Assembly (NCBI RefSeq): GCF_007997215.1
Contig: NZ_VORW01000002.1
Location: 558,001 to 622,000 of the forward strand
Source of the DNA: Algoriphagus aquimarinus
GTDB taxonomy: Bacteria; Bacteroidota; Bacteroidia; Cytophagales; Cyclobacteriaceae
Length of the DNA: 64,000 bases
Direction of reading: 5' to 3'
Position numbers and translations under genes: made by a program. Position 1 is the stretch's first letter; the number at the start of each line of letters is the position of its first letter. Below are positions 1 to 10,036 of the stretch, piece after piece. The notes under the pieces were generated by a model. It saw only the letters and a list, made by a program, of their open reading frames with translations, was not told the origin of the DNA and made no database searches.

Positions 1-195
1 TTTGCCTTGCTGCTTTGTGTGGGTTTGTTGGCGCTGGTTTTTATAGTGCCTGAGCTCCGCTTGGTTTTGAAGCTGAATGTACTCTCTCCTCAGCTATGGA
101 TTGTTGCCATCATAGCAGGAGTGCTCCCATTAATTGGAATTCAGATTTACATGTCGATTTGGAAAAAAATTCAGAGCCATAAATCATCTGCCTAG
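1..195 (+). CDS. C-terminal end of a P-type cation-transporting ATPase (partial)
   Basis: The reading frame is open from the window edge, so only the last ~64 residues are visible. They hold two hydrophobic segments joined by a short polar stretch (PELRLVLKLNVLSPQLW), then a basic tail. The 'PELR.vLkLn.LSp..W' pattern resembles the last two membrane helices of Ca2+/Mg2+-type P-type ATPases, where the loop before the last helix carries this kind of sequence. No catalytic motif is inside the window, so the family call rests on a short tail. Another polytopic membrane protein is possible. Confidence 0.45.
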   Translation, partial: FALLLCVGLLALVFIVPELRLVLKLNVLSPQLWIVAIIAGVLPLIGIQIYMSIWKKIQSHKSSA

Positions 196-890
196 CTGAA
201 AGATTTAGTAGTGGCATAGGTAACCATTAATTTCCCTATCTGGTGAGATTATTAAAACCAAACCACCACTGGCTGCACCTAACCCAAGAAATCTAATTAG
301 AAAAAGATCAGTGTTTCAAAAGAATTTAGACTACGCCTTCGTTTCTTGTTTTCCTTACCTAATTACTCAATCTTTTGGAGCACCTGCTTCATTTTCACAT
401 CTCAATTGATGAGTATTTACAAGCTGTTGAACACGCTATTACCATGAATAAAGCCATTTTTAATACTTAAACTAGGTGCTATGGAATCTTCTTATTATTA
501 AGATTACTTTCTTTTCCAATTTTAATGGCTTTGGTGTCGACATTTTTTAGGAAAAGGAAGGTTAGAATTTCTATCCGGAATTAGTCATAATATGAAGAAG
601 TAATCGACTAAGTCGTAATTATCTTTAAGTCAGCTGTTTATCGGGTAATAATCTCTTAAGATTGAAAGGTAGTGTCATCTTTAAAGTTGAGCTGTTCAAA
701 AGATAGAATGACCTAAGATTTAATTGCGTTGGATTTAATTGCGTTGGATTACAATATTTATATCCAGTATTAATAGTGTCAGTCAAGATTTAGTCTGATA
801 AACACTAATATTTTCCACATCAATTTAAAGGCTATTAGATAATTGAAGATATAATGATTATCATTTGTTTTTGTCGCAAATCATTACCGT
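196..890. other. Intergenic region, no recognisable gene
   Basis: About 700 bases of AT-rich sequence separate the ATPase end from the glucan synthase. I see no credible ORF or RNA gene. The only clear structure is a 15-bp tandem duplication at 721-750. The last ~100 bases presumably hold the promoter of the large downstream gene, but no promoter motif is clear enough to call. Confidence 0.6.
721..750. repeat. Perfect 15-bp tandem duplication
   Basis: TAATTGCGTTGGATT occurs twice head to tail (721-735 and 736-750), about 145 bases upstream of the glucan synthase start. It is probably a slippage product. A role as a doubled regulator site cannot be excluded. Confidence 0.85.
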
Positions 891-896
891 TTGATT

Positions 897-3800
897 ATGA
901 TGCTTAAAAGCAATACAGTTTTTGAAATGCTATCCAATATGCGTGAGTATTTTCAGAAGGGTAATTCCTTTCTGAATTCAAATGCATCAGACCCTATACG
1001 ATCAGAATTATACAATTTTAATCAAATGAACGCCCATGCCGAAATAGTGGCCCGTTCGCACCAGATATTTAAAGGGAAAAGGGAGGATAAGCTTTTAAAA
1101 AGATTGGATGACAATGAAAAAACCCTCGTGGACGTACGTAACCTGTTGGTTGAAAGCATCCAATCCGGGCAGTCAATCACTCCAGCAGCAGAGTGGCTGT
1201 TAGACAATTTCTATTTAATAGAAGAACAAATTGTAACGGCGAAAAAACACCTCCCTAAAAAATATAGCGAAGGATTACCGTATCTGGCGAATGGGAATTC
1301 TAGCGGTATGCCCAGAGTTTACGACATCGCTCTAGAGATAATTTCACACAGTGATGGTCATGTAGACTCTAATGGATTAAGAGGCTTTATATCATCCTAT
1401 CAAACAGAGAAAATCCTTACGCTGGGAGAACTATGGGCTATCCCGATCATGCTAAAACTTGCTGTCATAGAGAACCTAAGAAGGATAGCAGAAAATACAG
1501 CTCTTGACATGATTGACAATAATCTAGCAGATTATTGGAGTGATCAAATGATAGAAACAGTCAATAATGATCCTGCTGATCTAGTATTGACCATCGCTGA
1601 TATGGCGAGATCAAAGCCTGTTTTGAATAGTCCTTTTGTTGCTGGATTTACTCGCAAACTTCAAGGAAAGGGTCCCACGTTTGCTTTACCAATCAGCTGG
1701 CTAGAACAGCAGTTATCCAAAGTAGGAATAGCAGGAACAGACCTAGTTTGGAATGAAAATCAAAAACAAGCTGCTGATCAGGTATCAGTAAAAAACAGTA
1801 TAGTCACATTGAGATTTATAGGTTCAGCTGATTGGCGCAAATTTGTTGAAGTATCAAGCATAGTTGAGCAAACCTTAAGGAAGGATATTACAGGAATTTA
1901 TGCACAATTAGACTTTGCAACCAGAGACAGGTACAGGCATGTGATTGAATCTATCGCGGCACACTGTCCTCTGTCCGAAACAGAAATTGCTGAGAAAACT
2001 ATTGAATTAACAAAAAGACATCCTTTAGATAAGGACCGTTTTTCTAGAGAACAACATGTAGGGTATTATTTAATAGGTAAAGGTTTAGTCGTATTGCGGA
2101 AAGAATCGCAGATGCGCTATACTATTAAACAAACATTGACCAGCTTCATGGAGAAAAGGCCAGTGTTTATTTATCTTTTTTCAATTGGAATTCTTACGCT
2201 ATTCATCGCTCTGGGCATGCTTTCTATAGCCTGGATCTATGGAGATTTCAGTGCGTTCATCTTGTTCTTGGTGGGTGTATTATGTTTGGCAGGTGGCGCA
2301 CATCTGGCTATTTCCTTCACTAACTGGTTGGCAACGATTTGGGTAAAACCAAGAATTCTGCCAAGGCTGGATTTTTCAAATGGTATCCCAATAGAATACC
2401 GCACGCTTGTAACTATTCCTACGATGCTTTCGAGCAAAAATGAAATTGAAGAGAATGTTGAAGCGCTTGAAATTCGGTTTTTAGCAAATCGAGAGAAAAA
2501 TTTATACTTCAGTTTATTAACAGATTTTACTGATGCGGACTCTGAGACAAAGCCTTATGATCATCTTTATGTCGATTTGGTAAAGGAAAGAATTCGACAA
2601 TTGAATGAGAAATATAAGCAAAGTGAACAGCCAGATATTTTTTATCTTTTTCATCGCCCTAGAAAATGGAATCCTAAAGAAGATAAGTGGATGGGGTACG
2701 AGCGCAAGAGGGGAAAACTCTCTGCTTTAAATTCTCTTTTAAGAGATGGTACTAGAGATGAGTTTAGTCATATAGTTGGTGATTATAGTGCCCTGAAAGG
2801 AATAGAATATGTAATCTCTCTTGATTCAGATACTCAACTTCCAAGAGAAGCAGCTTGGAAATTGATCGCCACAATGGCCCATCCCCTAAATCACGCCGTT
2901 TATGACGAAAGCAAAAAACGAGTCTTGGATGGCTATGGAATTCTTCAACCTAGAGTAGCTTCCGATTTTCCTAAAAATAAAACTTCCCTCTATCTACGTT
3001 TACAAGGGGACATGAAAGGTATTGATCCATATACCAGGGCATCCTCTGATGTTTACCAGGATATTTTTGAGGAAGGTTCTTTTATTGGAAAGGGCATCTA
3101 CGATGTGAATGTGTTTGAAACTGTCTTAAGAAATCGTTTTCCTCAAAACCGTATTTTAAGTCATGATCTCTTGGAAGGTTGCTATACCCGCTCAGGCTTG
3201 GTAAGCGATGTTGTATTATATGAGAACAATCCTTCACATTATGAGGCAGATATAAAACGGCATCATCGCTGGATCAGGGGAGACTGGCAAATAGCTTCAT
3301 GGATATTGCCTTTTGTAAGAAATGCAAGCGGAAATTTGGTTACAAATAATCTTTCTATTTTATCTCGTTGGAAAATAGCCGATAATCTTCGTAGAAGTTT
3401 ATTGCCCATTTCTCTACTATTAATCTTAGTCCTTGGTTGGTCCATATTACCAAAACCCTGGTTTTGGACACTTGCCGTCACCATAATAATATTGTTACCT
3501 GTGATGGCTGCAGCATTTCTGCAGTTGTTTCACCGTCCAGAGGATTTGGACTTTAAGGCTCATATTACCGATGTAGGTAATTCGGTCAAGGAGGTATTAT
3601 TACGCTTTATGTTTGGAATAGCAATATTGCCCTATGAGGCTTACCGCTTTACAGATGCTATATTCCGAACTAACTGGAGAATGCTTGTAAGCGGAAAAAA
3701 ACTATTGGAATGGACACCCTCCGCCACTGCTTCCAGCCAATCAAAAAATAGTTTATGGTTCATTTCTAGGAAAATGTGGATAGGGCCAGTTTTAGCGTTT

Positions 3801-6800
3801 CTGTGTCTCTTACTATTTCTAAACTCCAATTCACCTGCATTTTTTGTTTCCATACCTATTCTCATTTTATGGTTTCTATCCCCTTCTCTTGCTTGGAGAT
3901 TAAGTCTTGTAGAGAAAGAGAATGCACCAAATCTTAACCTAGATGAAAAAATATTTCTGCGTAAAACAGCAAGAAAAACATGGGGTTTTTTCGAACACTT
4001 TGTAAATGAAGGAGAAAACTGGCTTCCTCCTGACAATTTCCAAAAACACCCAGACCCTGTAATTGCACACAGAACATCTCCAACAAATATCGGCCTGTCA
4101 TTGCTTTCAAATCTGACGGCCTACGACTTCGGGTATATTGTGATGGATGAGGTGGTTTTGAGGTGTGGCAACACGATTAAAACTTTAAATAAAATGGACC
4201 GCTATAAAGGTCATTTTTATAATTGGTATGACACTCGCTCCTTATCAATTCTGAGGCCTTCCTATGTGTCTACGGTTGATAGTGGAAATCTGGTGGGACA
4301 TCTTTTGATTTTGCGTCAAGGGATTCTAGCTTTCAAATCCAAACCCATTTTCAATATAGAAAGCTATAAAGGTATACATGCTACACTAGGAGTGTTTCGG
4401 GATTTGTTGAAGGAAAGTACTCAAAATATAGAAGATTTAGAGAATTCGCTGGTTAAGGCTATTCGTAAAAAAAGTAATTCCTTATCAGTTATAAAACAAA
4501 ATTTGGATGAGCTGGCAGCCCTGAGTGAGAAGATAAGTGATTATGATGAGCACACTGAAATAGGTAAGTGGGCCCTAAATTTAAAAAATCAAATTAAAAA
4601 TATACGGGAAGATTTATATAGTCAGATTCCGTGGCTGAAGTTATTACCTATTCCGGATTCGTTTACTAGTCTATCCAAAATGGATTACAATCATTCGCTT
4701 CTCACTCTTCAGGAAGTAAGTGTTGACCTGACTTCGCAGATTGAACAATACAAAAAAGAGACAAGTCAAGAGTCAGACTTTGAATGGTTGATCAAAGTAG
4801 AATCTATTCTTGAAAACGGTCTTGATTTTATTCCGGAAAAACTCAGACTACTCGAGGAAATGGCTGAGGAACTGGAGCAATTTAGTATAGTAGAATATGA
4901 TTTTCTACTCAACAAAGACACCAGTCATCTTTCGATTGGTTATAATGTGGACGAGCTGAGAAGAGATGAAAGCTTTTATGATATGCTTGCGTCAGAAGCT
5001 AGGTTGGGCATTTTTGTAGGTATTGCTCAAGGATTATTGCCACAGGAAAGCTGGTTCTCTTTAGGGCGTTTATTGACTGAATCAAAAAATGGTCCTGTTC
5101 TCCTGTCATGGAGTGGGTCTATGTTTGAATATTTAATGCCGCAGTTAGTAATGCCAACCTATGAGAATACGCTGTTGCATGCGACAAATCGGGCCATGGT
5201 AAAAAGGCAGATAGATTATGCTACAAAACGCGATTTGCCTTGGGGAATTTCGGAATCCGGCTACAACAGGGTGGACACAAGTTTAAATTATCAATACCAA
5301 GCATTTGGAGTCCCGGGGTTAGGATTAAAGCGTGGATTGGAGGATGACCTGGTGATAGCACCCTATGCATCTATGCTCGCGCTAATGGTTTCTCCTAAAA
5401 ATGCAACATCGAATTTGAAGCTTCTAGCTGAACTAGGTTTTGAAGGAGAATATGGCTTTTATGAAGCTATAGATTATACGCAAACACGCGTTCCTCGTGG
5501 GGAAAACCATGTAGTTATCAATTCCTATATGGCTCATCATCAGGGGATGGGTTTTTTGTCTATCGCATATGTTTTAGTAAACAAACCAATGCAAAATCGT
5601 TTTGCGGCGGAACTACGTTTTCAAGCCACATTATTGCTATTACAAGAGCGCATACCTAAGACATCCATTTTTCAGGCGCATACAGCTAAAGTGAACGATA
5701 TACTTACAGCCAAAACCGATTCACAGTTAAGAATTATAAATACTCCAAATACTCCTACACCAGAATTACAGTTGTTAAGTAATGGGAATTATCAAGTGAT
5801 GGTCACAAATTCCGGAGGAGGATACAGCCGCTGGAAAAATATCGCAGTAACCAGATGGAGGGAAGATGCTATTAAGGAAAATTATGGAATCTTTTGCTAT
5901 ATCAAAGATATCAATAGTGGGAATTTTTGGTCAAATACTCATCATCCAACACTCCAGCCTGCAAAGAGTTATGAAACAATATTCTCCCAGGGTACCATAG
6001 AGTTTCACAGACAAGATTTTGGTTTTGAAACCAAAACCCAAATTGTGGTATCTCCTGAAGATAATGTTGAAATAAGAAAAATAAGGATTACCAATCGCTC
6101 TCAAGTCCCCAAAGTTCTGGAAGTCACCAGCTACAGCGAGATTGTTTTAGCTTCCCAAGCATCAGATGAGGCGCATCCGGCATTTAGTAATCTTTTCGTT
6201 CAAACGGAGATCAAACCTGAATACAGTGCCATATTTGGCACTAGAAGACCACGTTCCAAAGACGAAGTACCACCTCATCTTTTCCACTTAACCGATGCCT
6301 ATGGATGTGAAGTGGAGGAAGTTTCCTATGAAACAGATAGAATGCAATTCATTGGTAGGGGAAGAACCTTAGAACATCCCTTGGCGCTGGACTCTAGAAA
6401 ATTAGCCGGCAATCAAGGTGCGGTGCTAGATCCTATCATGGCTACCAAATACCGTATTACGATTAATCCCTTTAAGACTGCTACGATAGATCTTATTTAT
6501 GGAATCTGCGAGAGCCGTGAAGCAAGTGAGGCGCTCATGCATAAGTACAGGGATAAAAACTTAAAGAAACGAGCGCTGGATCTTTCTTGGACACACAGCC
6601 AAGTATTGCTGCGACAGATCGACGCTTCAGAAGCAGAGGCGCAACTCTTTGGGAAATTGGCTGCATCTGTTATTTATTCAAATCCAGCTTTACGTGCCAA
6701 TGAATCAGTAATAAAAAGTAATTATAGGGGGCAGTCCGGACTTTGGAGCCATTCAGTGTCTGGAGATCTTCCAATAGTATTGCTACAAATAGTTGACCAA

Positions 6801-9587
6801 GAGAATCTGAGCTTGGTGTCACAAATGATTAAGGCTCATGCTTACTGGCAATTGAAAGGATTGGCCGTAGATCTGATGATCTGGAATGAAGATCATGGTT
6901 CATATAGGAATGAATTACAAGACCAGATTGTTGGAATGATCTCAGCTTTAAATACCCTAACTGGACATATTCCTGGGAAAATATATGTAAAATCTACAGA
7001 TCAAATTTCTTCTGAAGATCGAATCCTTTTTGAAAGTGTTGCAAAAATAATTATTACTGATAGTTATGGCACCTTATCAGATCAAGTATCTGGAAGGTTT
7101 AGAGAAATAGGTTCATCCCCTTTATTAGAAGTTAAGCCTCAAGTTCAAGACAAAATAGGTTTTGAAAACCTACTGCTTCCAGAGGACCTGAAATACTTCA
7201 ACGGAACAGGAGGATTCTCAGCAGACGGGAAAGAATACAAAATTAAAACTGATAGGAATACATCTACTCCTGCTCCTTGGGTGAATATTATTGCAAACCC
7301 AATTATTGGAACAGTGGTATCTGAAAGCGGTTCAGCTTATACCTGGGCTGTGAATGCCCATGAATACAGAATTACACCATGGCATAATGATCCGGTAACT
7401 GATACGAGCGGAGAAGCTTTTTATCTTCGTGACGAGGAAACTGGATTATTTTGGTCACCAACTCCTTTTCCTGCAAAAGGAGAAGCGAATTACATTACAA
7501 CACATGGATTTGGATATTCCCAGTTTGAACACGTGGAAAACGGCATAGCCTCCAAGATGAGGGTTTTTGTGGACAAGCTGGAGCCCGTTAAGTTTGTAGT
7601 GATTACAATCAAAAATAAATCAGACCGCTTGAGAAAGATTTCCTCTACAGGATACATGGAAATAGTATTGGGGAATGTGCGGTCAAAAACAAATATGCAT
7701 GTTCTCTCAGAGCACGATGTGCAAAATGAATCCCTGTTTTTTCGTAATAGATATAATGATGCATTTGCTAATCGAGTTGCATTTTTCAAACTGATAGGAG
7801 CAAGTAAATACAGTTACTCCACTGATAGGTCAAAGTTTATTGGTAGAAATAGAAATCTTTCAAACCCTCAGGCCTTAGCGCGTTTAGATCTCAGAGGAAG
7901 AATTGGGGCGGGGCATGACACCTGCGCGGCTTTGCAGGGAAAATTCGATTTGTTACCTGGAGAAGAAAGAGAGATTGCTTTTCTGATTGGAAGTGCTGAA
8001 GACACAAACTCTGTTATTAAACTAGTCCAGAAATTTTCAGACCTAAAAACTATTAATCTCTCATTTACTGAGATAAAAGATTATTGGAATGAAATAATTG
8101 ATAAGGTCCAAGTTCAGACCCCTGATGAAGCATTGAATCTTTTAGCAAATGGATGGCTTACTTATCAGACTATCGCTTCCAGACTATTTGCAAGAAGCGG
8201 ATTCTATCAGTCCGGAGGAGCTTTTGGTTTCAGAGACCAGATCCAGGATGTACTATCCTTATTGCACAATAAGCCAGAACTCGCTAGAGAGCAAATACTT
8301 CTGAACGCTTCCCGTCAGTTTAAAGAAGGTGATGTTCAACATTGGTGGCATCCTCCAGAGGGAAGGGGTGTACGTACAAGATGTTCGGATGATCTCTTGT
8401 GGCTTCCGTTTGTGCTTTATAGGTACTTGAATGCCACGGGTGATATAGGGATTTTGAAAGAGCAAACAGGGTTTTTAGAATCTAGACCCTTGCATGAAGG
8501 AGAAGACTCCCTTTATGATTTGCCGGTAAGTGGAAGTTTAATTGCTGATTTGTACCATCATTGCCGTTTAGCAATTATACATAGTCTCCGTTTCGGAGAA
8601 CATGGTTTGCCTTTCATGGGTTCTGGCGATTGGAATGACGGAATGGATCAGGTAGGGAATGAAGGTAAAGGAGAAAGCGTTTGGCTAGCATTCTTCTTTT
8701 ATGATATTCTGTTGAATTTTGAGAAAGTCGCCAATAATTATGGCGATGTAGAGTTTGCATCAACTTGTAAACAAGAGGCGATTCAATTGCAATCAAATAT
8801 CGAAAGATCGGCATGGGACGGTGAATGGTATCAGCGCGCTTGGTTCGATGATGGAACACCCCTCGGTTCAAAAGTTAATGAAGAATGTAGCATAGATGCG
8901 ATCTCCCAAAGTTGGTCAGTTTTGACAAATGCCGCACCTGAGGAAAGAAGAAATCAAGCTATGGATTCCTTAAATAAATATTTGGTGAATAGAGAGATGA
9001 AAATCATCCAGCTGCTGGATCCTCCATTCGATAAATCTGATTTGAATCCAGGGTATATCAAAGGTTACGTGCCAGGAGTTAGGGAAAATGGAGGGCAATA
9101 TTCCCATGCTGCTATTTGGACCTTGATGGCATTTGCAGCGCTAGGTGATCGAGAGCGAACCTATGAACTCTTTAGTATGATCCAGCCAGTGAATCACGCT
9201 TTAAATAACGAAGATGTACAGATTTACAAGGTGGAGCCTTATGTGATGGCAGCTGACGTGTATGCAAATGAAACCCATCGTGGCCGTGGAGGATGGACTT
9301 GGTATACTGGTTCTGCTGGATGGATGAATCAATTTATAATTGGTTCCTTACTGGGGATGGAGCTGTTAGTAGACAAGCTCAAATTCACACCTTGTTTTCC
9401 TGAGGAATGGCCTTCAGTTACGATCAATTATCGTTTTAAAACTGCTACTTATTCTATCAAAGTTTTTCAGGCGAAAAATATGGAAGATTCGTGGTGGAAA
9501 ATAGACAATGAGCAAGGGAAAGGAAATGTGATTCCTCTTAAAGAGGATGGATTGCACCATGATGTTGAGGTTCATGTTTTAATCTAA
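897..9587 (+). CDS. ndvB: Cyclic beta-1,2-glucan synthase-like giant membrane enzyme (GT84-GH94)
   Basis: A ~2,896-residue protein with the architecture and length of NdvB/Chv-type cyclic beta-1,2-glucan synthases. Membrane segments lie near residues 424-484, 838-877 and 962-1000. The glycosyltransferase domain between the first two has a DSDTQLPRE motif (~645) and an HHRWIRGDWQ motif (~790), equivalent to the processive QxxRW motif. A glucoamylase-like domain follows (PWGISESGYN region), then two GH94-type beta-sandwich modules (~1644 and ~2145) and a C-terminal (alpha/alpha)6 phosphorylase-like domain with the GDWNDGM signature (~2579). In the known family, UDP-glucose is polymerised in the membrane and the GH94 part controls ring size. 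The start is ATG 897; TTG 891 and ATG 900 are in frame nearby. It is monocistronic, with large gaps on both sides. An osmoregulatory or surface glucan role is inferred. Confidence 0.93.
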   Translation: MMLKSNTVFEMLSNMREYFQKGNSFLNSNASDPIRSELYNFNQMNAHAEIVARSHQIFKGKREDKLLKRLDDNEKTLVDVRNLLVESIQSGQSITPAAEWLLDNFYLIEEQIVTAKKHLPKKYSEGLPYLANGNSSGMPRVYDIALEIISHSDGHVDSNGLRGFISSYQTEKILTLGELWAIPIMLKLAVIENLRRIAENTALDMIDNNLADYWSDQMIETVNNDPADLVLTIADMARSKPVLNSPFVAGFTRKLQGKGPTFALPISWLEQQLSKVGIAGTDLVWNENQKQAADQVSVKNSIVTLRFIGSADWRKFVEVSSIVEQTLRKDITGIYAQLDFATRDRYRHVIESIAAHCPLSETEIAEKTIELTKRHPLDKDRFSREQHVGYYLIGKGLVVLRKESQMRYTIKQTLTSFMEKRPVFIYLFSIGILTLFIALGMLSIAWIYGDFSAFILFLVGVLCLAGGAHLAISFTNWLATIWVKPRILPRLDFSNGIPIEYRTLVTIPTMLSSKNEIEENVEALEIRFLANREKNLYFSLLTDFTDADSETKPYDHLYVDLVKERIRQLNEKYKQSEQPDIFYLFHRPRKWNPKEDKWMGYERKRGKLSALNSLLRDGTRDEFSHIVGDYSALKGIEYVISLDSDTQLPREAAWKLIATMAHPLNHAVYDESKKRVLDGYGILQPRVASDFPKNKTSLYLRLQGDMKGIDPYTRASSDVYQDIFEEGSFIGKGIYDVNVFETVLRNRFPQNRILSHDLLEGCYTRSGLVSDVVLYENNPSHYEADIKRHHRWIRGDWQIASWILPFVRNASGNLVTNNLSILSRWKIADNLRRSLLPISLLLILVLGWSILPKPWFWTLAVTIIILLPVMAAAFLQLFHRPEDLDFKAHITDVGNSVKEVLLRFMFGIAILPYEAYRFTDAIFRTNWRMLVSGKKLLEWTPSATASSQSKNSLWFISRKMWIGPVLAFLCLLLFLNSNSPAFFVSIPILILWFLSPSLAWRLSLVEKENAPNLNLDEKIFLRKTARKTWGFFEHFVNEGENWLPPDNFQKHPDPVIAHRTSPTNIGLSLLSNLTAYDFGYIVMDEVVLRCGNTIKTLNKMDRYKGHFYNWYDTRSLSILRPSYVSTVDSGNLVGHLLILRQGILAFKSKPIFNIESYKGIHATLGVFRDLLKESTQNIEDLENSLVKAIRKKSNSLSVIKQNLDELAALSEKISDYDEHTEIGKWALNLKNQIKNIREDLYSQIPWLKLLPIPDSFTSLSKMDYNHSLLTLQEVSVDLTSQIEQYKKETSQESDFEWLIKVESILENGLDFIPEKLRLLEEMAEELEQFSIVEYDFLLNKDTSHLSIGYNVDELRRDESFYDMLASEARLGIFVGIAQGLLPQESWFSLGRLLTESKNGPVLLSWSGSMFEYLMPQLVMPTYENTLLHATNRAMVKRQIDYATKRDLPWGISESGYNRVDTSLNYQYQAFGVPGLGLKRGLEDDLVIAPYASMLALMVSPKNATSNLKLLAELGFEGEYGFYEAIDYTQTRVPRGENHVVINSYMAHHQGMGFLSIAYVLVNKPMQNRFAAELRFQATLLLLQERIPKTSIFQAHTAKVNDILTAKTDSQLRIINTPNTPTPELQLLSNGNYQVMVTNSGGGYSRWKNIAVTRWREDAIKENYGIFCYIKDINSGNFWSNTHHPTLQPAKSYETIFSQGTIEFHRQDFGFETKTQIVVSPEDNVEIRKIRITNRSQVPKVLEVTSYSEIVLASQASDEAHPAFSNLFVQTEIKPEYSAIFGTRRPRSKDEVPPHLFHLTDAYGCEVEEVSYETDRMQFIGRGRTLEHPLALDSRKLAGNQGAVLDPIMATKYRITINPFKTATIDLIYGICESREASEALMHKYRDKNLKKRALDLSWTHSQVLLRQIDASEAEAQLFGKLAASVIYSNPALRANESVIKSNYRGQSGLWSHSVSGDLPIVLLQIVDQENLSLVSQMIKAHAYWQLKGLAVDLMIWNEDHGSYRNELQDQIVGMISALNTLTGHIPGKIYVKSTDQISSEDRILFESVAKIIITDSYGTLSDQVSGRFREIGSSPLLEVKPQVQDKIGFENLLLPEDLKYFNGTGGFSADGKEYKIKTDRNTSTPAPWVNIIANPIIGTVVSESGSAYTWAVNAHEYRITPWHNDPVTDTSGEAFYLRDEETGLFWSPTPFPAKGEANYITTHGFGYSQFEHVENGIASKMRVFVDKLEPVKFVVITIKNKSDRLRKISSTGYMEIVLGNVRSKTNMHVLSEHDVQNESLFFRNRYNDAFANRVAFFKLIGASKYSYSTDRSKFIGRNRNLSNPQALARLDLRGRIGAGHDTCAALQGKFDLLPGEEREIAFLIGSAEDTNSVIKLVQKFSDLKTINLSFTEIKDYWNEIIDKVQVQTPDEALNLLANGWLTYQTIASRLFARSGFYQSGGAFGFRDQIQDVLSLLHNKPELAREQILLNASRQFKEGDVQHWWHPPEGRGVRTRCSDDLLWLPFVLYRYLNATGDIGILKEQTGFLESRPLHEGEDSLYDLPVSGSLIADLYHHCRLAIIHSLRFGEHGLPFMGSGDWNDGMDQVGNEGKGESVWLAFFFYDILLNFEKVANNYGDVEFASTCKQEAIQLQSNIERSAWDGEWYQRAWFDDGTPLGSKVNEECSIDAISQSWSVLTNAAPEERRNQAMDSLNKYLVNREMKIIQLLDPPFDKSDLNPGYIKGYVPGVRENGGQYSHAAIWTLMAFAALGDRERTYELFSMIQPVNHALNNEDVQIYKVEPYVMAADVYANETHRGRGGWTWYTGSAGWMNQFIIGSLLGMELLVDKLKFTPCFPEEWPSVTINYRFKTATYSIKVFQAKNMEDSWWKIDNEQGKGNVIPLKEDGLHHDVEVHVLI

Positions 9588-9736
9588 TTGGTACTAAGTT
9601 TTACAAACCTTTAAAAATTAGAGTTTACAACTATTAGCCAAATGTTAAGGAAGAACTGCAAATTCAAATAGGGACTCTTATTTTTTCAGAAAAGGAAATG
9701 GCATCGTAGGGCAAGCTAAAAAATATAGGTAGTTAT

Positions 9737-9821
9737 CGGGAGGAATCTCGCCTGGTTTATAATTATCCCAGTGTATGTCGCTCTCGACATGCCTGTCTGC
9801 CTTAGGCAGGCAGGCTCGATT
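9737..9821. repeat. Dispersed repeat related to 40390-40456, interrupted by a hairpin
   Basis: The order GGAATCTCGC, TGGTT-TATAATTAT, CCAGTGT, GACATG, CTCGATTTCAT is shared with the segment upstream of degP at 40390-40456. Here a CCTGTCTGCC/GGCAGGCAGG hairpin is inserted between GACATG and CTCGATTTCA. That implies nesting of one repeat inside another. Confidence 0.6.
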
Positions 9822-9970
9822 TCATCTGAAGCAAAAATACTTAAAATAGAATAAGCTCAGCGGAGGACAAGGTGTTAAGAAATCTTCCTTAAGAAGATTT
9901 TGGACATGGGCCCGGAAGGCAAACCCTAATCAGTCCCGATAACAATCTGACTACACCTAGGTGAGGGGGT
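9822..9970. repeat. Structured dispersed repeat, family A, copy 1
   Basis: The first ~80 bases match 12337-12416 with only about three differences. The element contains a perfect 8-bp stem (AAATCTTC 9880-9887 with GAAGATTT 9893-9900). It ends with a block (CAGTC...ATCTGACTACACCTAGGTG) that recurs at 12440, 53250, 54390 and 56450. Five copies occur in this window, always between genes. It is likely a structured RNA/DNA element or non-autonomous mobile repeat; its function is unknown. Confidence 0.8.
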
Positions 9971-10036
9971 GAGGTCAACCACCAAAGCTGGAGCCAGACA
10001 CTCAAGCCAAACCCGCGATATCATTCATTCTACAGT

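Larger units (their letters stand above)
9588..10036. other. Repeat-filled intergenic region between ndvB and topB
   Basis: No gene is visible. The first ~140 bases are featureless. From 9737 on the region consists of two adjoining dispersed repeats, one of them interrupted by a GC-rich hairpin (CCTGTCTGCCTTAGGCAGGCAGG-like, about 9790-9813). This is convergent intergenic space downstream of both flanking genes. Confidence 0.7.
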
